Positions 10,584 to 19,220 are shown, numbered from the stretch's first letter. The stretch: DNA of 40,469 nucleotides from an uncultured Verrucomicrobiae bacterium (GCA_943788245.1 CALSPN010000045.1:1-40469), one strand, 5' to 3'. Translations and numbers: made by a program. The notes: generated by a model not told the origin, from the letters alone.

Positions 10584-11606
10584 ATGTCTACATTAGAGAT
10601 TTTCGGCTTGGGCCTAGTCATCGTCATCGTCCTTGTTGGAGCACTGCTCATGATCAACTTCTTCACGATTTGGTTAAGAGCTCTCTTCTCAGGCGCTCGA
10701 GTATCCATCACCGAGTTGGTTGCACTTAGATTGCAGAATGCTCCGGTTGGTCTAGTCGTTAATGTCAGGATTACCGCCATCAAATCCGGAATTTCGCTGG
10801 GCATTGACGATTTATCGGCCCATTTTCTTGCCGGTGGCAGTATTGAAATGGTGGTGCAATCCCTCATTGCTGCGCGCAAAGCGAACATTCGGCTCGAATA
10901 CGATCGTGCCTGTGCTATCGATCTCGCTACCAAGGGCACTGGTAAAACGGTCATTGAGGCTGTCAAAACTTCTGTCAATCCTCGTGTCATCGACTGTCCG
11001 AATCCAAATGCCGGTAAGGGCACTATCGATGCTGTCGCAAAGGATGGGATTGTGATCAAGGCCCGTGCCCGGGTGACTGTTCGAACCAACCTCGACCGTT
11101 TTGTCGGTGGCGCTACTGAGGAAACCATCGTTGCAAGGGTAGGGGAGGGCATTGTTTCCACCATTGGTTCCTCTGACTCATACAAGGACGTCCTCGAGAA
11201 TCCAGACCGAATTTCCAAGACTGTCTTGGGCAAGTCATTGGACAGCAACACGGCGTTCGAAATTCTATCAATCGATATCGCAGACGTAGATGTTGGCGAA
11301 AATGTTGGAGCCAAACTGCAAGCTGAACAGGCTGACGCTAACAAACTCATTGCTCAGGCTCAGGCTGAAGTAAGGCGTGCAGCCGCGGTTGCCACGGAAC
11401 AGGAAATGGTTGCCCGTGTCGAGGAGATGCGTGCTCGAGTGGTTGAAGCCGAAGCTCAGGTCCCACTCGCTATTTCTGAAGCCTTTCGCAGCGGAAATCT
11501 GGGTGTAATGGACCATTATCGTCTAAATAACATTCAGGCAGACACCACCATGCGCGATGCTATCGGCAAGGATGATGATCGGCCGGATGCCTCCATAGAC
11601 GGCTGA
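10584..11606 (+). CDS. floA: Flotillin-like protein FloA
   Basis: A 340-residue flotillin-like protein (FloA/YqfA family) that organises functional membrane microdomains. One N-terminal membrane hairpin ([29 protein letters not shown], about residues 8-36) is followed by an SPFH/PHB-like domain. A coiled-coil rich in Ala, Glu and Gln follows ([20 protein letters not shown]...[16 protein letters not shown], about 246-295). The C-terminus [25 protein letters not shown] is strongly conserved in FloA. The length matches the family (about 330). It follows nfeD by 90 bases. No strong Shine-Dalgarno sequence precedes the ATG, which is common in this window. Confidence 0.93.
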   Translation: MSTLEIFGLGLVIVIVLVGALLMINFFTIWLRALFSGARVSITELVALRLQNAPVGLVVNVRITAIKSGISLGIDDLSAHFLAGGSIEMVVQSLIAARKANIRLEYDRACAIDLATKGTGKTVIEAVKTSVNPRVIDCPNPNAGKGTIDAVAKDGIVIKARARVTVRTNLDRFVGGATEETIVARVGEGIVSTIGSSDSYKDVLENPDRISKTVLGKSLDSNTAFEILSIDIADVDVGENVGAKLQAEQADANKLIAQAQAEVRRAAAVATEQEMVARVEEMRARVVEAEAQVPLAISEAFRSGNLGVMDHYRLNNIQADTTMRDAIGKDDDRPDASIDG

Positions 11607-11648
11607 TTCCTGCTCAAACAGTGAAGGTCCCAATGGCAATTACTCGTG

Positions 11649-12320
11649 ATGCTGGCATTTTTAGATAACGGTTTTTTCCTGTTTCTGGTCATTGCTTTGT
11701 TGTCTGCAGTGTCCGATTGGATAAGCAAACGTCGGGCTGCCAAAAAAGAAGATGACAGTTCATCGGTTCCTCCAATCACCACTGGGCGTGCAACAGGGGC
11801 TCCTGAACCAGCCCTTGGAGATTCACCTCAACGCAAGCTTCCTAAGATTTTTGCGCATCTAGAGCAGGAGCTAAAGCGTCTTGCCAAGGATTCGCCCGTG
11901 GTGGAGGTTCTCGAAGAGCCTGCTGTCCGCAGGGAAAACTCTCCCGAATCCTTTGAAGAGCAGGATCGTGAAATATTTGGAGAGCAGCATCGCGAAATAT
12001 TTGGAGAGCAGCATCGCGAAACATTTGGAGAACCAGATCCTCTGGCTGCCCAGAAAAAGAAATTAGCGGATGCTGAGCGTATCAAAAAGGAAGCGGGGAC
12101 CAAGTTAGCCAATGCCAAAAAAGCTGCTCGCCGGAAAAAAACTGCTTTATCTCAAAAAACAACACACACCCTTCCCCAAACGGGCATAAGCCCAAGAAAA
12201 TTAAGGCGTTGGGTGCGGAATGCTCCTCAATTGAGGACAGCTATCGCTCTGAATACCATTCTAGAAACTCCAAAAGGTCTTCAGCATGCTTCTCAAAAAA
12301 ATCCGGACCGTGGCTTCTAG
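11649..12320 (+). CDS. Small membrane-anchored protein with charged repeat region
   Basis: Not recognised as a named family. About 223 residues starting at ATG 11649 (a GTG at 11646 is equally in frame). One N-terminal hydrophobic segment (FLDNGFFLFLVIALLSAVSDWI, about 4-25) is followed by a basic stop-transfer stretch (SKRRAAKK), so the rest is probably cytoplasmic. The middle contains three tandem eight-residue repeats of the form E-Q-H-R-E-I-F-G, then a lysine/alanine-rich helical part (AQKKKLADAERIKKEAGTKL) and a basic tail. The C-terminal part (SPRKLRRWVRNAPQLRTAIALNTILETPKGLQ) resembles the short tail found on verrucomicrobial proteins next to floA. Its place 42 bases after floA suggests a partner of the NfeD/FloA microdomain. 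Confidence 0.65.
   Translation: MLAFLDNGFFLFLVIALLSAVSDWISKRRAAKKEDDSSSVPPITTGRATGAPEPALGDSPQRKLPKIFAHLEQELKRLAKDSPVVEVLEEPAVRRENSPESFEEQDREIFGEQHREIFGEQHRETFGEPDPLAAQKKKLADAERIKKEAGTKLANAKKAARRKKTALSQKTTHTLPQTGISPRKLRRWVRNAPQLRTAIALNTILETPKGLQHASQKNPDRGF
11958..12029 (+). repeat. Three tandem 24-bp in-frame repeats
   Basis: Units at 11958-11981, 11982-12005 and 12006-12029 each encode E-Q-(D/H)-R-E-(I/T)-F-G. The second and third differ at one base and the first differs at a few, which suggests recent expansion. A multiple-of-three unit keeps the gene in frame, so copy number could vary between strains without killing it. Confidence 0.85.
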
Positions 12321-12344
12321 GCGAGTGGCGTCAAGGGTTTGCAA

Positions 12345-13544
12345 TCAAGTGCCTATCTCGCGCATGGATTGCTTCAGCTTATCCAGTCCTTCATCGAATG
12401 CAGCTGCCAGCTTAAAAACCGTTACGCCTTTTACTCTTCGCCTGAACTTCTTATAGTAGTCGACGGCCTCTGGCATGTCCATTTTGTTGGCGGCTACGAT
12501 GAAAGGTTTTTTGAGCATTTCGGGATCGTATAATTCGAGTTCCTGTCTTAGCTGATCGTAGTCATCCCACGGCTTGCGTGCATCCGTTCCAGCCATATCA
12601 ATCAGGAGAACCAGAGCCTTGCAGCGCTGAATATGGCGAAGAAACGCGTGACCGAGCCCGACGTTCTGGTGCGCCCCATCGATTAGGCCGGGAATGTCGC
12701 AAACGGTCATTCGATGATAATCTTCAAACTCCATGACTCCTATCTGAGGATGAAGCGTCGTAAATGGATACGCAGCAATCTTGGGGCGTGCTTTGGAAAG
12801 CGCAGTCAGAAGGGTTGATTTTCCTGCGTTTGGATATCCTACCAGGCCAATTTCCGCCAAAATGCGTAACTCAAGAATGTATGTACCCTCCTCGCCCGGC
12901 TTGCCTGGCTGCGCAATGCGGGGAGTCTGGTTGCGTGAATTGGCAAAATGTTGATTTCCCAGACCACCCTTGCCTCCTCGGCACAGCAGGATTTGCTGGC
13001 CATGCTCCACCAAATCAACCACTAATTCCCTCTGAACGGCTGAATCAGCTTGGCCGGCATCCTCTTCTTGGTGCTCCAAGTTCAATTCCATTGCTTTCTC
13101 AGGCCCTCTTTGTCGGATTTTTGCGGATTTCAGGGCTTCATTTTCTTGCAATTCCTCATCATCATCCTCGATTTCTTCCTTATCTTGATTGGATCGAAGA
13201 AGAGGCATTTTCTGGCTAGGTTTTTCGACTTTGGGTGCTGAAGGGTCAAGGAACCTCCAAACGGTCGTCCCGCAGGGGACTTTGATAACGACAGTTGCAC
13301 CGCTTTTTCCGGTTTTGTTTTTGCCCAGACCAGGAAGGCCGCTTTTAGCACGTGTTCTCGGACAGTAATACTGTGCAACAAGGTTATTAATGTCGTGGCT
13401 TGCTTCGAGAATAATGTCACCTCCCCTGCCTCCATCGCCCCCCGAGGGGCCACCTTTAGGGCGGAAAGCTTCGCGCAGCAATGCGATGCAGCCATTACCA
13501 CCGTCTCCGGCTTTGGCATAGATTTTGACTGAATCGATGAACAT
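12345..13544 (-). CDS. obgE: Obg/CgtA GTPase with an unusual acidic insertion
   Basis: Ribosome-associated GTPase for late 50S assembly, 399 residues. The glycine-rich Obg fold opens the protein (KAGDGGNGCIALLREAFRPKGGPSGGDGGRGGD, about 11-43) and closes with CRGGKGGLGNQHFANSRNQTPRIAQPGKPGE (about 188-218). The G domain has the P-loop GYPNAGKST (236-244), DIPGLIDGAH (G3), and ANKMD (G4). The C-terminal OCT domain found in some relatives is missing, which is common outside Firmicutes. A charged stretch of roughly 60-70 residues (about 101-170, including EEIEDDDEELQENEAL) interrupts the Obg fold between VPCGTTVW and ELVVDLVEHGQ. Most family members have only a few residues there. The gene lies downstream of rplU-rpmA, the usual order, but a strong terminator separates them. 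Confidence 0.95.
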   Translation of the reverse strand: MFIDSVKIYAKAGDGGNGCIALLREAFRPKGGPSGGDGGRGGDIILEASHDINNLVAQYYCPRTRAKSGLPGLGKNKTGKSGATVVIKVPCGTTVWRFLDPSAPKVEKPSQKMPLLRSNQDKEEIEDDDEELQENEALKSAKIRQRGPEKAMELNLEHQEEDAGQADSAVQRELVVDLVEHGQQILLCRGGKGGLGNQHFANSRNQTPRIAQPGKPGEEGTYILELRILAEIGLVGYPNAGKSTLLTALSKARPKIAAYPFTTLHPQIGVMEFEDYHRMTVCDIPGLIDGAHQNVGLGHAFLRHIQRCKALVLLIDMAGTDARKPWDDYDQLRQELELYDPEMLKKPFIVAANKMDMPEAVDYYKKFRRRVKGVTVFKLAAAFDEGLDKLKQSMREIGT

Positions 13545-13607
13545 ATCTAAAAGAAGGTGAGAAGTGAGCGGGACCGTTTATTCTGTGTAACAGCCTGATT
13601 AACGGAC

Positions 13608-13635
13608 AAAAAAAGGCGAGGCTTAGCCTCGCCTT
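13608..13635 (-). terminator. Rho-independent terminator after rpmA
   Basis: The perfect inverted repeat AAGGCGAGGC-TTA-GCCTCGCCTT (13613-13635) is followed, reading on the minus strand, by a run of seven T. This is a textbook intrinsic terminator placed about 50 bases beyond the rpmA stop. It should end the rplU-rpmA transcript before obgE, or let only part of the polymerases through. Confidence 0.92.
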
Positions 13636-13685
13636 GTGTAAATGCTTTGTTTGAGACTTCTACGATGAGTCGTCCAATGGAAAAA

Positions 13686-13934
13686 CTAGGCCACAGATTC
13701 GACGTTCACGCGGCGGCTGTCCTTGTCGAAGAAAACCTTGCCGTCTGAAAGTGCGAATAAAGTCCAGTCGCGTCCTTGTCCAACATTGACGCCAGGAACA
13801 AACTTGCTGCCGCGCTGACGGATGAGGATGTTGCCTGCGCGCACGGTTTGACCGCCAAATTTCTTCACGCCAAGACGTTTGCTGTTACTGTCGCGACCGT
13901 TACGTGAACTACCCTGTCCTTTTTTATGTGCCAT
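13686..13934 (-). CDS. rpmA: Ribosomal protein bL27
   Basis: An 82-residue bL27 beginning [20 protein letters not shown]. The N-terminal arm reaches the peptidyl-transferase centre of the 50S subunit. The conserved core [22 protein letters not shown] and the ending [12 protein letters not shown] are present. No N-terminal cleaved extension of the Firmicutes type exists; the protein starts directly at the conserved MAHKKG. It lies 15 bases after rplU in the standard rplU-rpmA pair. Confidence 0.98.
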   Translation of the reverse strand: MAHKKGQGSSRNGRDSNSKRLGVKKFGGQTVRAGNILIRQRGSKFVPGVNVGQGRDWTLFALSDGKVFFDKDSRRVNVESVA

Positions 13935-13949
13935 GGTTGAATCCTTGTC

Positions 13950-14261
13950 TTATGCGTTGATTTCTTTGACTTGAATGACGGTGATCTCCTGACGATGACC
14001 GATGGTTTTTCGGTGAGCCTTACGGCGTCGCAATTTGTATGTCAATACCTTGGGGCCTCGCTTGTGCTTAAGCACATCTGCCACAACTGTCGCTGAATCG
14101 ACTGTCGGCGCGCCGACTTTCAAGTCTCCATCATTGTTGACCATTAAAATTTTATTAAATGTCACAGGCTTTCCAGCCTCGACGTCTAAACGTTCGATCT
14201 CTAGCTTATCGCCAGATTTCACTCGGTATTGCTTGCCACCTGTTTCTAGAACCGCGTACAT
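13950..14261 (-). CDS. rplU: Ribosomal protein bL21
   Basis: A 103-residue bL21, a 50S protein that binds 23S rRNA. It starts MYAVLETGGKQYRVKSGD and ends with the basic block GPKVLTYKLRRRKAHRKTIGHRQ followed by TVIQVKEI, all characteristic. The length matches the family. It is the first gene of the rplU-rpmA transcript and has a good promoter candidate directly upstream. Confidence 0.98.
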   Translation of the reverse strand: MYAVLETGGKQYRVKSGDKLEIERLDVEAGKPVTFNKILMVNNDGDLKVGAPTVDSATVVADVLKHKRGPKVLTYKLRRRKAHRKTIGHRQEITVIQVKEINA

Positions 14262-14293
14262 AATCCAAATTTATCCCTTAAGTAGGAACGACG

Positions 14294-14322
14294 ATCAAAC
14301 CAAATAAGCCTTTTGGTGTCAA
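14294..14322 (-). promoter_or_regulatory. Promoter candidate for rplU-rpmA
   Basis: On the minus strand a perfect -35 box TTGACA (14322-14317) is followed after exactly 17 bases by TTTGAT (14299-14294), which matches four of six -10 consensus bases. This places the transcript start roughly 25 bases before the rplU ATG. Spacing, orientation and position all fit a sigma-70-type promoter. Confidence 0.5.
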
Positions 14323-14674
14323 TATTTGAACTGAAATATTTTGAGTCATTATTCACACATTCAACATCCGTCCGGTGCCACTCACCATCAAAATAATCGG
14401 CTTTGATTTCAAGTTCCAGAATCAATGGATCTGAGTTCGTAGATCGCCTGTGTCTTGATCTGATGTTGGCTGATCCGCTTCACCTGAATGGATCGTCTCA
14501 GGCGGCTGCGTGGCTGCGGTCAGCGCGGTGTGGTTTGAGCTTTGCAAGCGGCAGTCTCTGGATGACGTGGCAGCACGCCCCTCCATTGCCTCTTCACTGC
14601 CTTTGCCTCGGTCTTGCTTGATCAGTTGCATCGTATGCGTATATTGGGCACAGATTTATCAATTTCTTCCCTAT
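14323..14674. other. Non-coding stretch between rplU promoter and membrane protein gene
   Basis: About 350 bases with no supported gene. The plus-strand frame of the next gene is open back to 14510, but its extra 55 codons are low-complexity and lack the family's sequence. I see no RNA gene or strong hairpin here. Confidence 0.4.
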
Positions 14675-15667
14675 ATGTCATCCTTCCCGTTTCTTATGGC
14701 AAATTCCCGATTGGTGGCGTTACTGATTGGAATAAGTTTGTTGACCTTGCTCTTTCAGCGAATCGGATGGGGAACAGTATCTCCCATACTTGCCAATATC
14801 GGCTGGCAGTTTCTTTGGGTGGGATGCTACTTCTTCCTGCCAATCGCGCTGGCTGGACAGGCCTGGAGAACTTTGTTTGCCAAAAATCGCGATCGTGGGT
14901 TCTGGACTTTCTTCCTCGCCTCCTGGATTGGGCTTGCCTGTAATTGGCTGCTGCCCGTAGCGCAAATTGGTGGGGAACTTGTCAAGGCGCGGCTTCTTGC
15001 AAAACCCAACAAGGACATCGAACCTTGGGCGACCATGGTCATCGACAAAACATTTCAGGTATTGGCACAGATATGTTTTGCTCCCCTCGGTCTCGTGTTG
15101 TTGATGTTTCATCGCTGGGACAAGGCTGTCTTTATGGGTGGCGGCCTTGCCATGCTGATTTTGCTCGCGATGGTTATCTTCCTGTTGCGGATTCAAAAAC
15201 GGGGTTTGTTTGCGATGTCTTCGCGTCTGCTACAAAAAATGATGAAGCAGGAAAAATCAGAGTCTCTCAACCGCTTGTCTGAATCCATGGACCTTCGAGT
15301 CAGAGAAATCTACAGCACCCCGCTTGTGTTGATGCGTGCTTTTAGCTGGCGGATGGCTTTCCGATTTGGGATGGCCGGTGAAATATATTTAATCATGACC
15401 CTGATGGGACATCCCATCATGTACCATGAAGCGGTCATCCTCGAAAGTCTTGCACAAACGATTCGAATGGCGGCATTCCTCATTCCCGGCGGCCTCGGAG
15501 CTCAGGAAGGAACGATCACCCTCATTGGTGCCAGCCTGGGCATTCCTGTAAGTCAAGGGTTGGCACTTTCGCTAGCAAGAAGAGCTCGGGAATTGATGGT
15601 TGGTTTGCCAGCTTTACTTGCTTGGTGGATTTCATCCCTGCGAGAAAATGATGCTGCTTTTGACTGA
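14675..15667 (+). CDS. HpnL / lysylphosphatidylglycerol-synthase-type membrane protein
   Basis: An integral membrane protein of about 330 residues with six to eight hydrophobic helices. It belongs to the UPF0104/LPG-synthase transmembrane family, which includes HpnL and AglD-like proteins. Diagnostic pieces are FFLASWIGLACNWLLPVAQIGGELVKARLL and AFLIPGGLGAQEGTITLIGASLGI. The G-G-E-L-V-K and P-G-G-L-G-A-Q-E motifs are hallmarks. The soluble lysyl-transfer domain of MprF is absent, so this is the membrane part alone, as in HpnL (hopanoid transport). I chose the ATG at 14675 because the first helix starts shortly after; 14696 is also possible. No hopanoid genes neighbour it, so a more general lipid flipping role is equally likely. 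Confidence 0.75.
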   Translation: MSSFPFLMANSRLVALLIGISLLTLLFQRIGWGTVSPILANIGWQFLWVGCYFFLPIALAGQAWRTLFAKNRDRGFWTFFLASWIGLACNWLLPVAQIGGELVKARLLAKPNKDIEPWATMVIDKTFQVLAQICFAPLGLVLLMFHRWDKAVFMGGGLAMLILLAMVIFLLRIQKRGLFAMSSRLLQKMMKQEKSESLNRLSESMDLRVREIYSTPLVLMRAFSWRMAFRFGMAGEIYLIMTLMGHPIMYHEAVILESLAQTIRMAAFLIPGGLGAQEGTITLIGASLGIPVSQGLALSLARRARELMVGLPALLAWWISSLRENDAAFD

Positions 15668-15849
15668 AATGTCAGCTGGACCTCATCAATGAGATCCAAG
15701 TCAACCCATCCTTTGACTTAACCCTCAAGAACCCCGCGAAACCCTAATAGTCTTTCTCCTCTGCCAGAACCGGCGGCAAACCATGGGTTCCAAGGTGGGC
15801 TTACCATGAATCGACATCACCCTCTATCCATTCGAGTTGCTATATGATC

Positions 15850-15865
15850 ATCCTTCTGAAAGGAT
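15850..15865 (+). promoter_or_regulatory. Hairpin covering the ribosome binding site of the PhyH gene
   Basis: ATCCTT-CTGA-AAGGAT forms a six-pair stem with a four-base loop. The right arm contains AAGGA, the only Shine-Dalgarno-like sequence before the ATG at 15875 (ten bases between). The stem would hide the ribosome binding site. This may be chance, since six pairs is short. Confidence 0.3.
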
Positions 15866-15874
15866 CAAGATACT

Positions 15875-17047
15875 ATGGACATCCCCCTCAATAAGGGCCT
15901 ACCAAGTTTCTTTTCGGTAAATGACTTCCACCCAGAGAAACTGCAAGCCGAATGCGAGCATCAGCTCTCTCTGGAAAATTATCCGCACGCTGAAGCTGTA
16001 GAACAGAATATCCTTATTTATCAGGGGGATGATCTCAGGGCTGCGCTGATGGATCCGAGCAAGGAGCTCGTTCTTACATCTGAACTCTGTCGTTGTTTGC
16101 GGGATGGGCCTGGGGTTTTTGTGATCCGGAACGCCTATGAGAATCTTTCGCATGTAGACAAAATGACCAAGGTTTTTCAGTCGCGGATTTACCAGGAAAA
16201 ACTCGATGGGCAAGCAAAGGGGGACCATTTTGGAACCAATGAGCGCATCTGGAATTCCCTTCAAAAGGCTTGTAGTGTAGACTCTGGGCTTTGCGTGGAT
16301 TATTATGGTAACCCGCTGCTTGCTCTGGCCTCGAGAGCCTGGCTTGGGCCGGGCTATCAAGTTACTGCTCAGGTCAATAATGTGAAACCGGGTGGGGAGG
16401 CGCAATCGGTGCACCGTGATTATCATCTCGGATTTCAACCTGAAGCAGTCAGTCACCAGTTTCCTGCCCATGCTCAAATGGCATCTCAATACCTCACACT
16501 GCAGGGTGCCGTAGCGCACACTGACATGCCTGTTGAATCCGGACCCACCTTGTTGCTCCCCTTTTCACATCATTTTCCGGCAGGTTATCTTGCTTATCGT
16601 CTTCCTGCTTTCATGAAGGTTTTTGAAAAACATCGATCTCAGCTGGCATTCAAATGTGGAGATATGCTGTTCTTCAGCCCTGCTTTATTTCATGCAGCTG
16701 GTGCGAATCGAACGGCGAAGGATCGCATGGCTAATTTGCTGCAGGTTTCGTCAGCATTCGGCCGTGCGATGGAGCAAGTCAATCGAACTCAGATGGTCAA
16801 GTTGATACATCCTCGACTCCTGGATCGGTTGAAGGAAGGGGCAATCTCGGATCGACAATTGCGAGACGTGGTTTCTGCCTTTGCCGATGGATACTCCTTT
16901 CCAACCAATCTGGATTCTGATCCTCCCATGCATGGCAGTGCGCCTGAAACATGTCAACAGCTTTGGTTACGGGCATTGAGAGAACGATGGGATTCCGGGC
17001 GATTGAAACAGGCGCTTTTGGAGCGCACCACGACTAGACAGGCTTGA
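15875..17047 (+). CDS. Phytanoyl-CoA dioxygenase (PhyH) family protein
   Basis: A 390-residue non-haem iron(II)/2-oxoglutarate-dependent oxygenase. Metal ligands are visible: the H-x-D pair in QSVHRDYHLG (about residues 176-186) and the distal histidine in FFSPALFHAAGANRT (about 266-280), with the nearby arginine fitting the 2-oxoglutarate carboxylate contact. The sequence ESGPTLLLPFSHHFPAGY is the usual region between them. The substrate is unknown; the family acts on fatty acyl-CoAs, ectoine, amino acids and secondary metabolites. It stands alone, convergent with uvrC 41 bases away, and has an AAGGA ribosome binding site that could be masked by a small hairpin. Confidence 0.8.
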   Translation: MDIPLNKGLPSFFSVNDFHPEKLQAECEHQLSLENYPHAEAVEQNILIYQGDDLRAALMDPSKELVLTSELCRCLRDGPGVFVIRNAYENLSHVDKMTKVFQSRIYQEKLDGQAKGDHFGTNERIWNSLQKACSVDSGLCVDYYGNPLLALASRAWLGPGYQVTAQVNNVKPGGEAQSVHRDYHLGFQPEAVSHQFPAHAQMASQYLTLQGAVAHTDMPVESGPTLLLPFSHHFPAGYLAYRLPAFMKVFEKHRSQLAFKCGDMLFFSPALFHAAGANRTAKDRMANLLQVSSAFGRAMEQVNRTQMVKLIHPRLLDRLKEGAISDRQLRDVVSAFADGYSFPTNLDSDPPMHGSAPETCQQLWLRALRERWDSGRLKQALLERTTTRQA

Positions 17048-17088
17048 GAGGAGCTTGCCTTTTTCTCGGGTTAAAGGCTTTTGTATGC

Positions 17089-18594
17089 TCACCTTGCGGC
17101 CAGAAAAAGTTTTAGTTTTTCAGCCGTTTTACCACCAAACCCCGGTAATTGTGATATTTCTTCAAGACTCGCTGTCTTAATGCGTTGAACGGATCCGAAC
17201 TTTTTTAAAAGCGCGGCTTTTCTGGATTGACCGATCCCCGGGAACTCATCCAGTAAGCTTTCTGAAATTTTCTTGAGCCTCAATTGCGCGTTGAAGGTGT
17301 TTGCGAATCGATGCGATTCGTCACGGACGCGTTGAAGGAGTTTGAGTGCACCGGAACGATGGTCCAATCGAATGGGGTCGGGTTTTCCGGGTTGGTAAAT
17401 TTCTTCAAATTCCTTTGCGAGTCCTATGATGGGAATCTTGCTGAGGCCGAGTTTCGCAAGTTCCTCGCAGGCTGCTCCGAGTTGTCCCTTGCCTCCATCT
17501 ATCAGGATCAATTCAGGAAAAGGTGATTCACTGGATTCCAGATCCGTTTTTTGCTCTCCTGCTTCTTTGAGCAGTCTCGTGTACCGTCGACGAACGGTCT
17601 CCGCCATGCAGGCAAAATCATCCTGCCCCTGCACGGTTTTCATTTTATAGCGCCGGTAGTTGGATCTGTCTGGGCGACCATTTCTAAACCTGACCATGGA
17701 GGCGACCTTGAAGGTTCCACTGATGTTGGAGATGTCGAAACCCTCGATTCGGACCGGTATTTTTCGAATGCTCAGAACTTTTCTCAGCTCTGTTAAATCA
17801 GATACCGGGTCGATAGCCAATGGTAGTTTGTATGGAAGGCGTGAAAATTTACCTGTTTTCTGAGTGGCTTTCTTGAGGTCCTGAAGCATGTCGCGCAGCT
17901 CAGCGGCTTTCTCGAAGTCAAGCGTTTCTGCCGCCTTTTGCATCATTTGCTTGAGATCTTTTTCCATCTCTTGCGATTGCCCTGTCAGGAACTCGCAAGC
18001 TGCCTCTACCTGCTTCAAATAATCTTCGGTGGATATGTTATCGATACAGGGTGCTGTGCAGTGCTTGAGATGACCGTAGAGGCAATGCTTGTAATCGTGC
18101 TTGTTCGGGGTCAATGGGCGACAGCCTCGCAGGCTGAACTTCTGTCGCACCATGGTCATGGTGCGGCGAATAGCACCAGAATTTGCAAATGGGCCGAAAT
18201 ACCTGGCGCCATCATCTTGTCTCAAACGTGTCAGTGTGAACCGAGGAATGGGATCTTTGAGATTGACCTTCAGCAAGAGGAAACGTTTATCGTCCTTAAA
18301 ACTAACGTTGTAACGAGGCTTGAATTCCTTGATCAACTTGCCTTCCAGCAAGACCGCATCAGGCTCACTCCTTACCTGGTGAACATCAAGGTCGTGAATA
18401 GCCTCGACGAGTGCATTGAGTTTCATGTCCCAACGTTGGCGGCGTGATGGGTGAAAATACTGGCTGACTCGCTTCCGCAGACTTCGAGCTTTTCCAATAT
18501 AAATGACCGTGCCAAACCGGTCCTTCATCAAGTAAACCCCGGGTTTATGGGGCAGACGGGAAATTTTTTTTCGAATGGCTTCGTTGGCAGGCAT
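17089..18594 (-). CDS. uvrC: Compact UvrC excinuclease subunit
   Basis: Nucleotide-excision-repair endonuclease that cuts on both sides of a lesion with UvrAB. In order: GIY-YIG domain (PGVYLMKDRFGTVIYIGKARSLRKRVSQYF, about 18-47), four cysteines at about 158, 171, 179 and 183 in the spacing of the UvrC iron-sulfur cluster, UVR motif (TLDFEKAAELRDMLQDL, about 224-240), RNase-H-like nuclease (EGFDISN, LILIDGGKGQL, RDESHRFA), and tandem helix-hairpin-helix motifs (FPGIGQSRKAALLKKFG, LPGFGGKTAEKL). At about 501 residues it is roughly 100 shorter than E. coli UvrC. The missing part lies between the UVR motif and EGFDIS, where only about 45 residues remain. I chose ATG 18594; a TTG at 18600 is in frame. 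Confidence 0.95.
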   Translation of the reverse strand: MPANEAIRKKISRLPHKPGVYLMKDRFGTVIYIGKARSLRKRVSQYFHPSRRQRWDMKLNALVEAIHDLDVHQVRSEPDAVLLEGKLIKEFKPRYNVSFKDDKRFLLLKVNLKDPIPRFTLTRLRQDDGARYFGPFANSGAIRRTMTMVRQKFSLRGCRPLTPNKHDYKHCLYGHLKHCTAPCIDNISTEDYLKQVEAACEFLTGQSQEMEKDLKQMMQKAAETLDFEKAAELRDMLQDLKKATQKTGKFSRLPYKLPLAIDPVSDLTELRKVLSIRKIPVRIEGFDISNISGTFKVASMVRFRNGRPDRSNYRRYKMKTVQGQDDFACMAETVRRRYTRLLKEAGEQKTDLESSESPFPELILIDGGKGQLGAACEELAKLGLSKIPIIGLAKEFEEIYQPGKPDPIRLDHRSGALKLLQRVRDESHRFANTFNAQLRLKKISESLLDEFPGIGQSRKAALLKKFGSVQRIKTASLEEISQLPGFGGKTAEKLKLFLAAR

Positions 18595-18650
18595 GGTCAA
18601 GAATGCCCGGTCTTACGCGTATCAGGCACCGCGATGGATCTGCATCTTCC

Positions 18651-19220
18651 CTAATGCTTCAATGAATCCAGTTCCATGAAAGCATAACAGAGCATATGGC
18701 AGATGCCCATATGACAATCCTCGACCCGGCCGTAATGCTCAGAATCAATGACAACCAGGTGATCGGCAAGAGGCGCAAGGCCTCCTTGTTTTGCTCCGAC
18801 AAATGCCATCACAGTCAGATCTTTTTCTTTTGCCCATCGAACGGCTTTAACGAGATTAGGCGAGTTGCCGCTGACGCTCATGGTGATCACGATATCTCCT
18901 GGATTGGCATAGTTCTCCAACTGACGTTTGAAGATATCCTCATAAGCATAATCATTACCGATGGCCGTCATCCAACTGACATTGTCATTCATTGACAATA
19001 CCTTGAATCGCTTGCTCATGATGTCGGAGGAACCTTTTCCCAAATCCGTGGCAAAATGAGATGCATTTGCAGCACTCCCTCCGTTTCCAAAAACGAAAAT
19101 GTTCTTTTCTTCCGCCCATGCCTTCTGCAGCACTCCAACGCAATCGGCTACCTTTTCGGTGGGGATGGAGTCGAGCGCCGCTTTTTGAGCCTCTATATAA
19201 GATTTGATCCAATCGTTCAT
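18651..19220 (-). CDS. SIS-domain phosphosugar isomerase (GmhA-like)
   Basis: A single SIS-domain protein of about 189 residues related to D-sedoheptulose-7-phosphate isomerase (GmhA), the first step of ADP-heptose synthesis for lipopolysaccharide. Key pieces: FVFGNGGSAANASHFATDLGKG (phosphosugar site, about 40-61), ITMSVSGNSPNLVKAVRWAK (second phosphate loop) and ending VEDCHMGICHMLCYAFME, whose E-D-x-x-x-x-x-H pattern is typical of GmhA. I chose ATG 19220 (MNDWIKSYIEAQ), which matches the usual family start; ATG 19238 and TTG 19250 are in frame. No other heptose genes are nearby, so the exact sugar is uncertain. It follows the same strand as uvrC, 56 bases upstream of it. Confidence 0.82.
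   Translation of the reverse strand: MNDWIKSYIEAQKAALDSIPTEKVADCVGVLQKAWAEEKNIFVFGNGGSAANASHFATDLGKGSSDIMSKRFKVLSMNDNVSWMTAIGNDYAYEDIFKRQLENYANPGDIVITMSVSGNSPNLVKAVRWAKEKDLTVMAFVGAKQGGLAPLADHLVVIDSEHYGRVEDCHMGICHMLCYAFMELDSLKH

Noticed and set aside
14510..14674. N-terminal extension of the HpnL-like protein
   Set aside because: The 55 extra codons show no family similarity, and the first membrane helix starts after ATG 14675.
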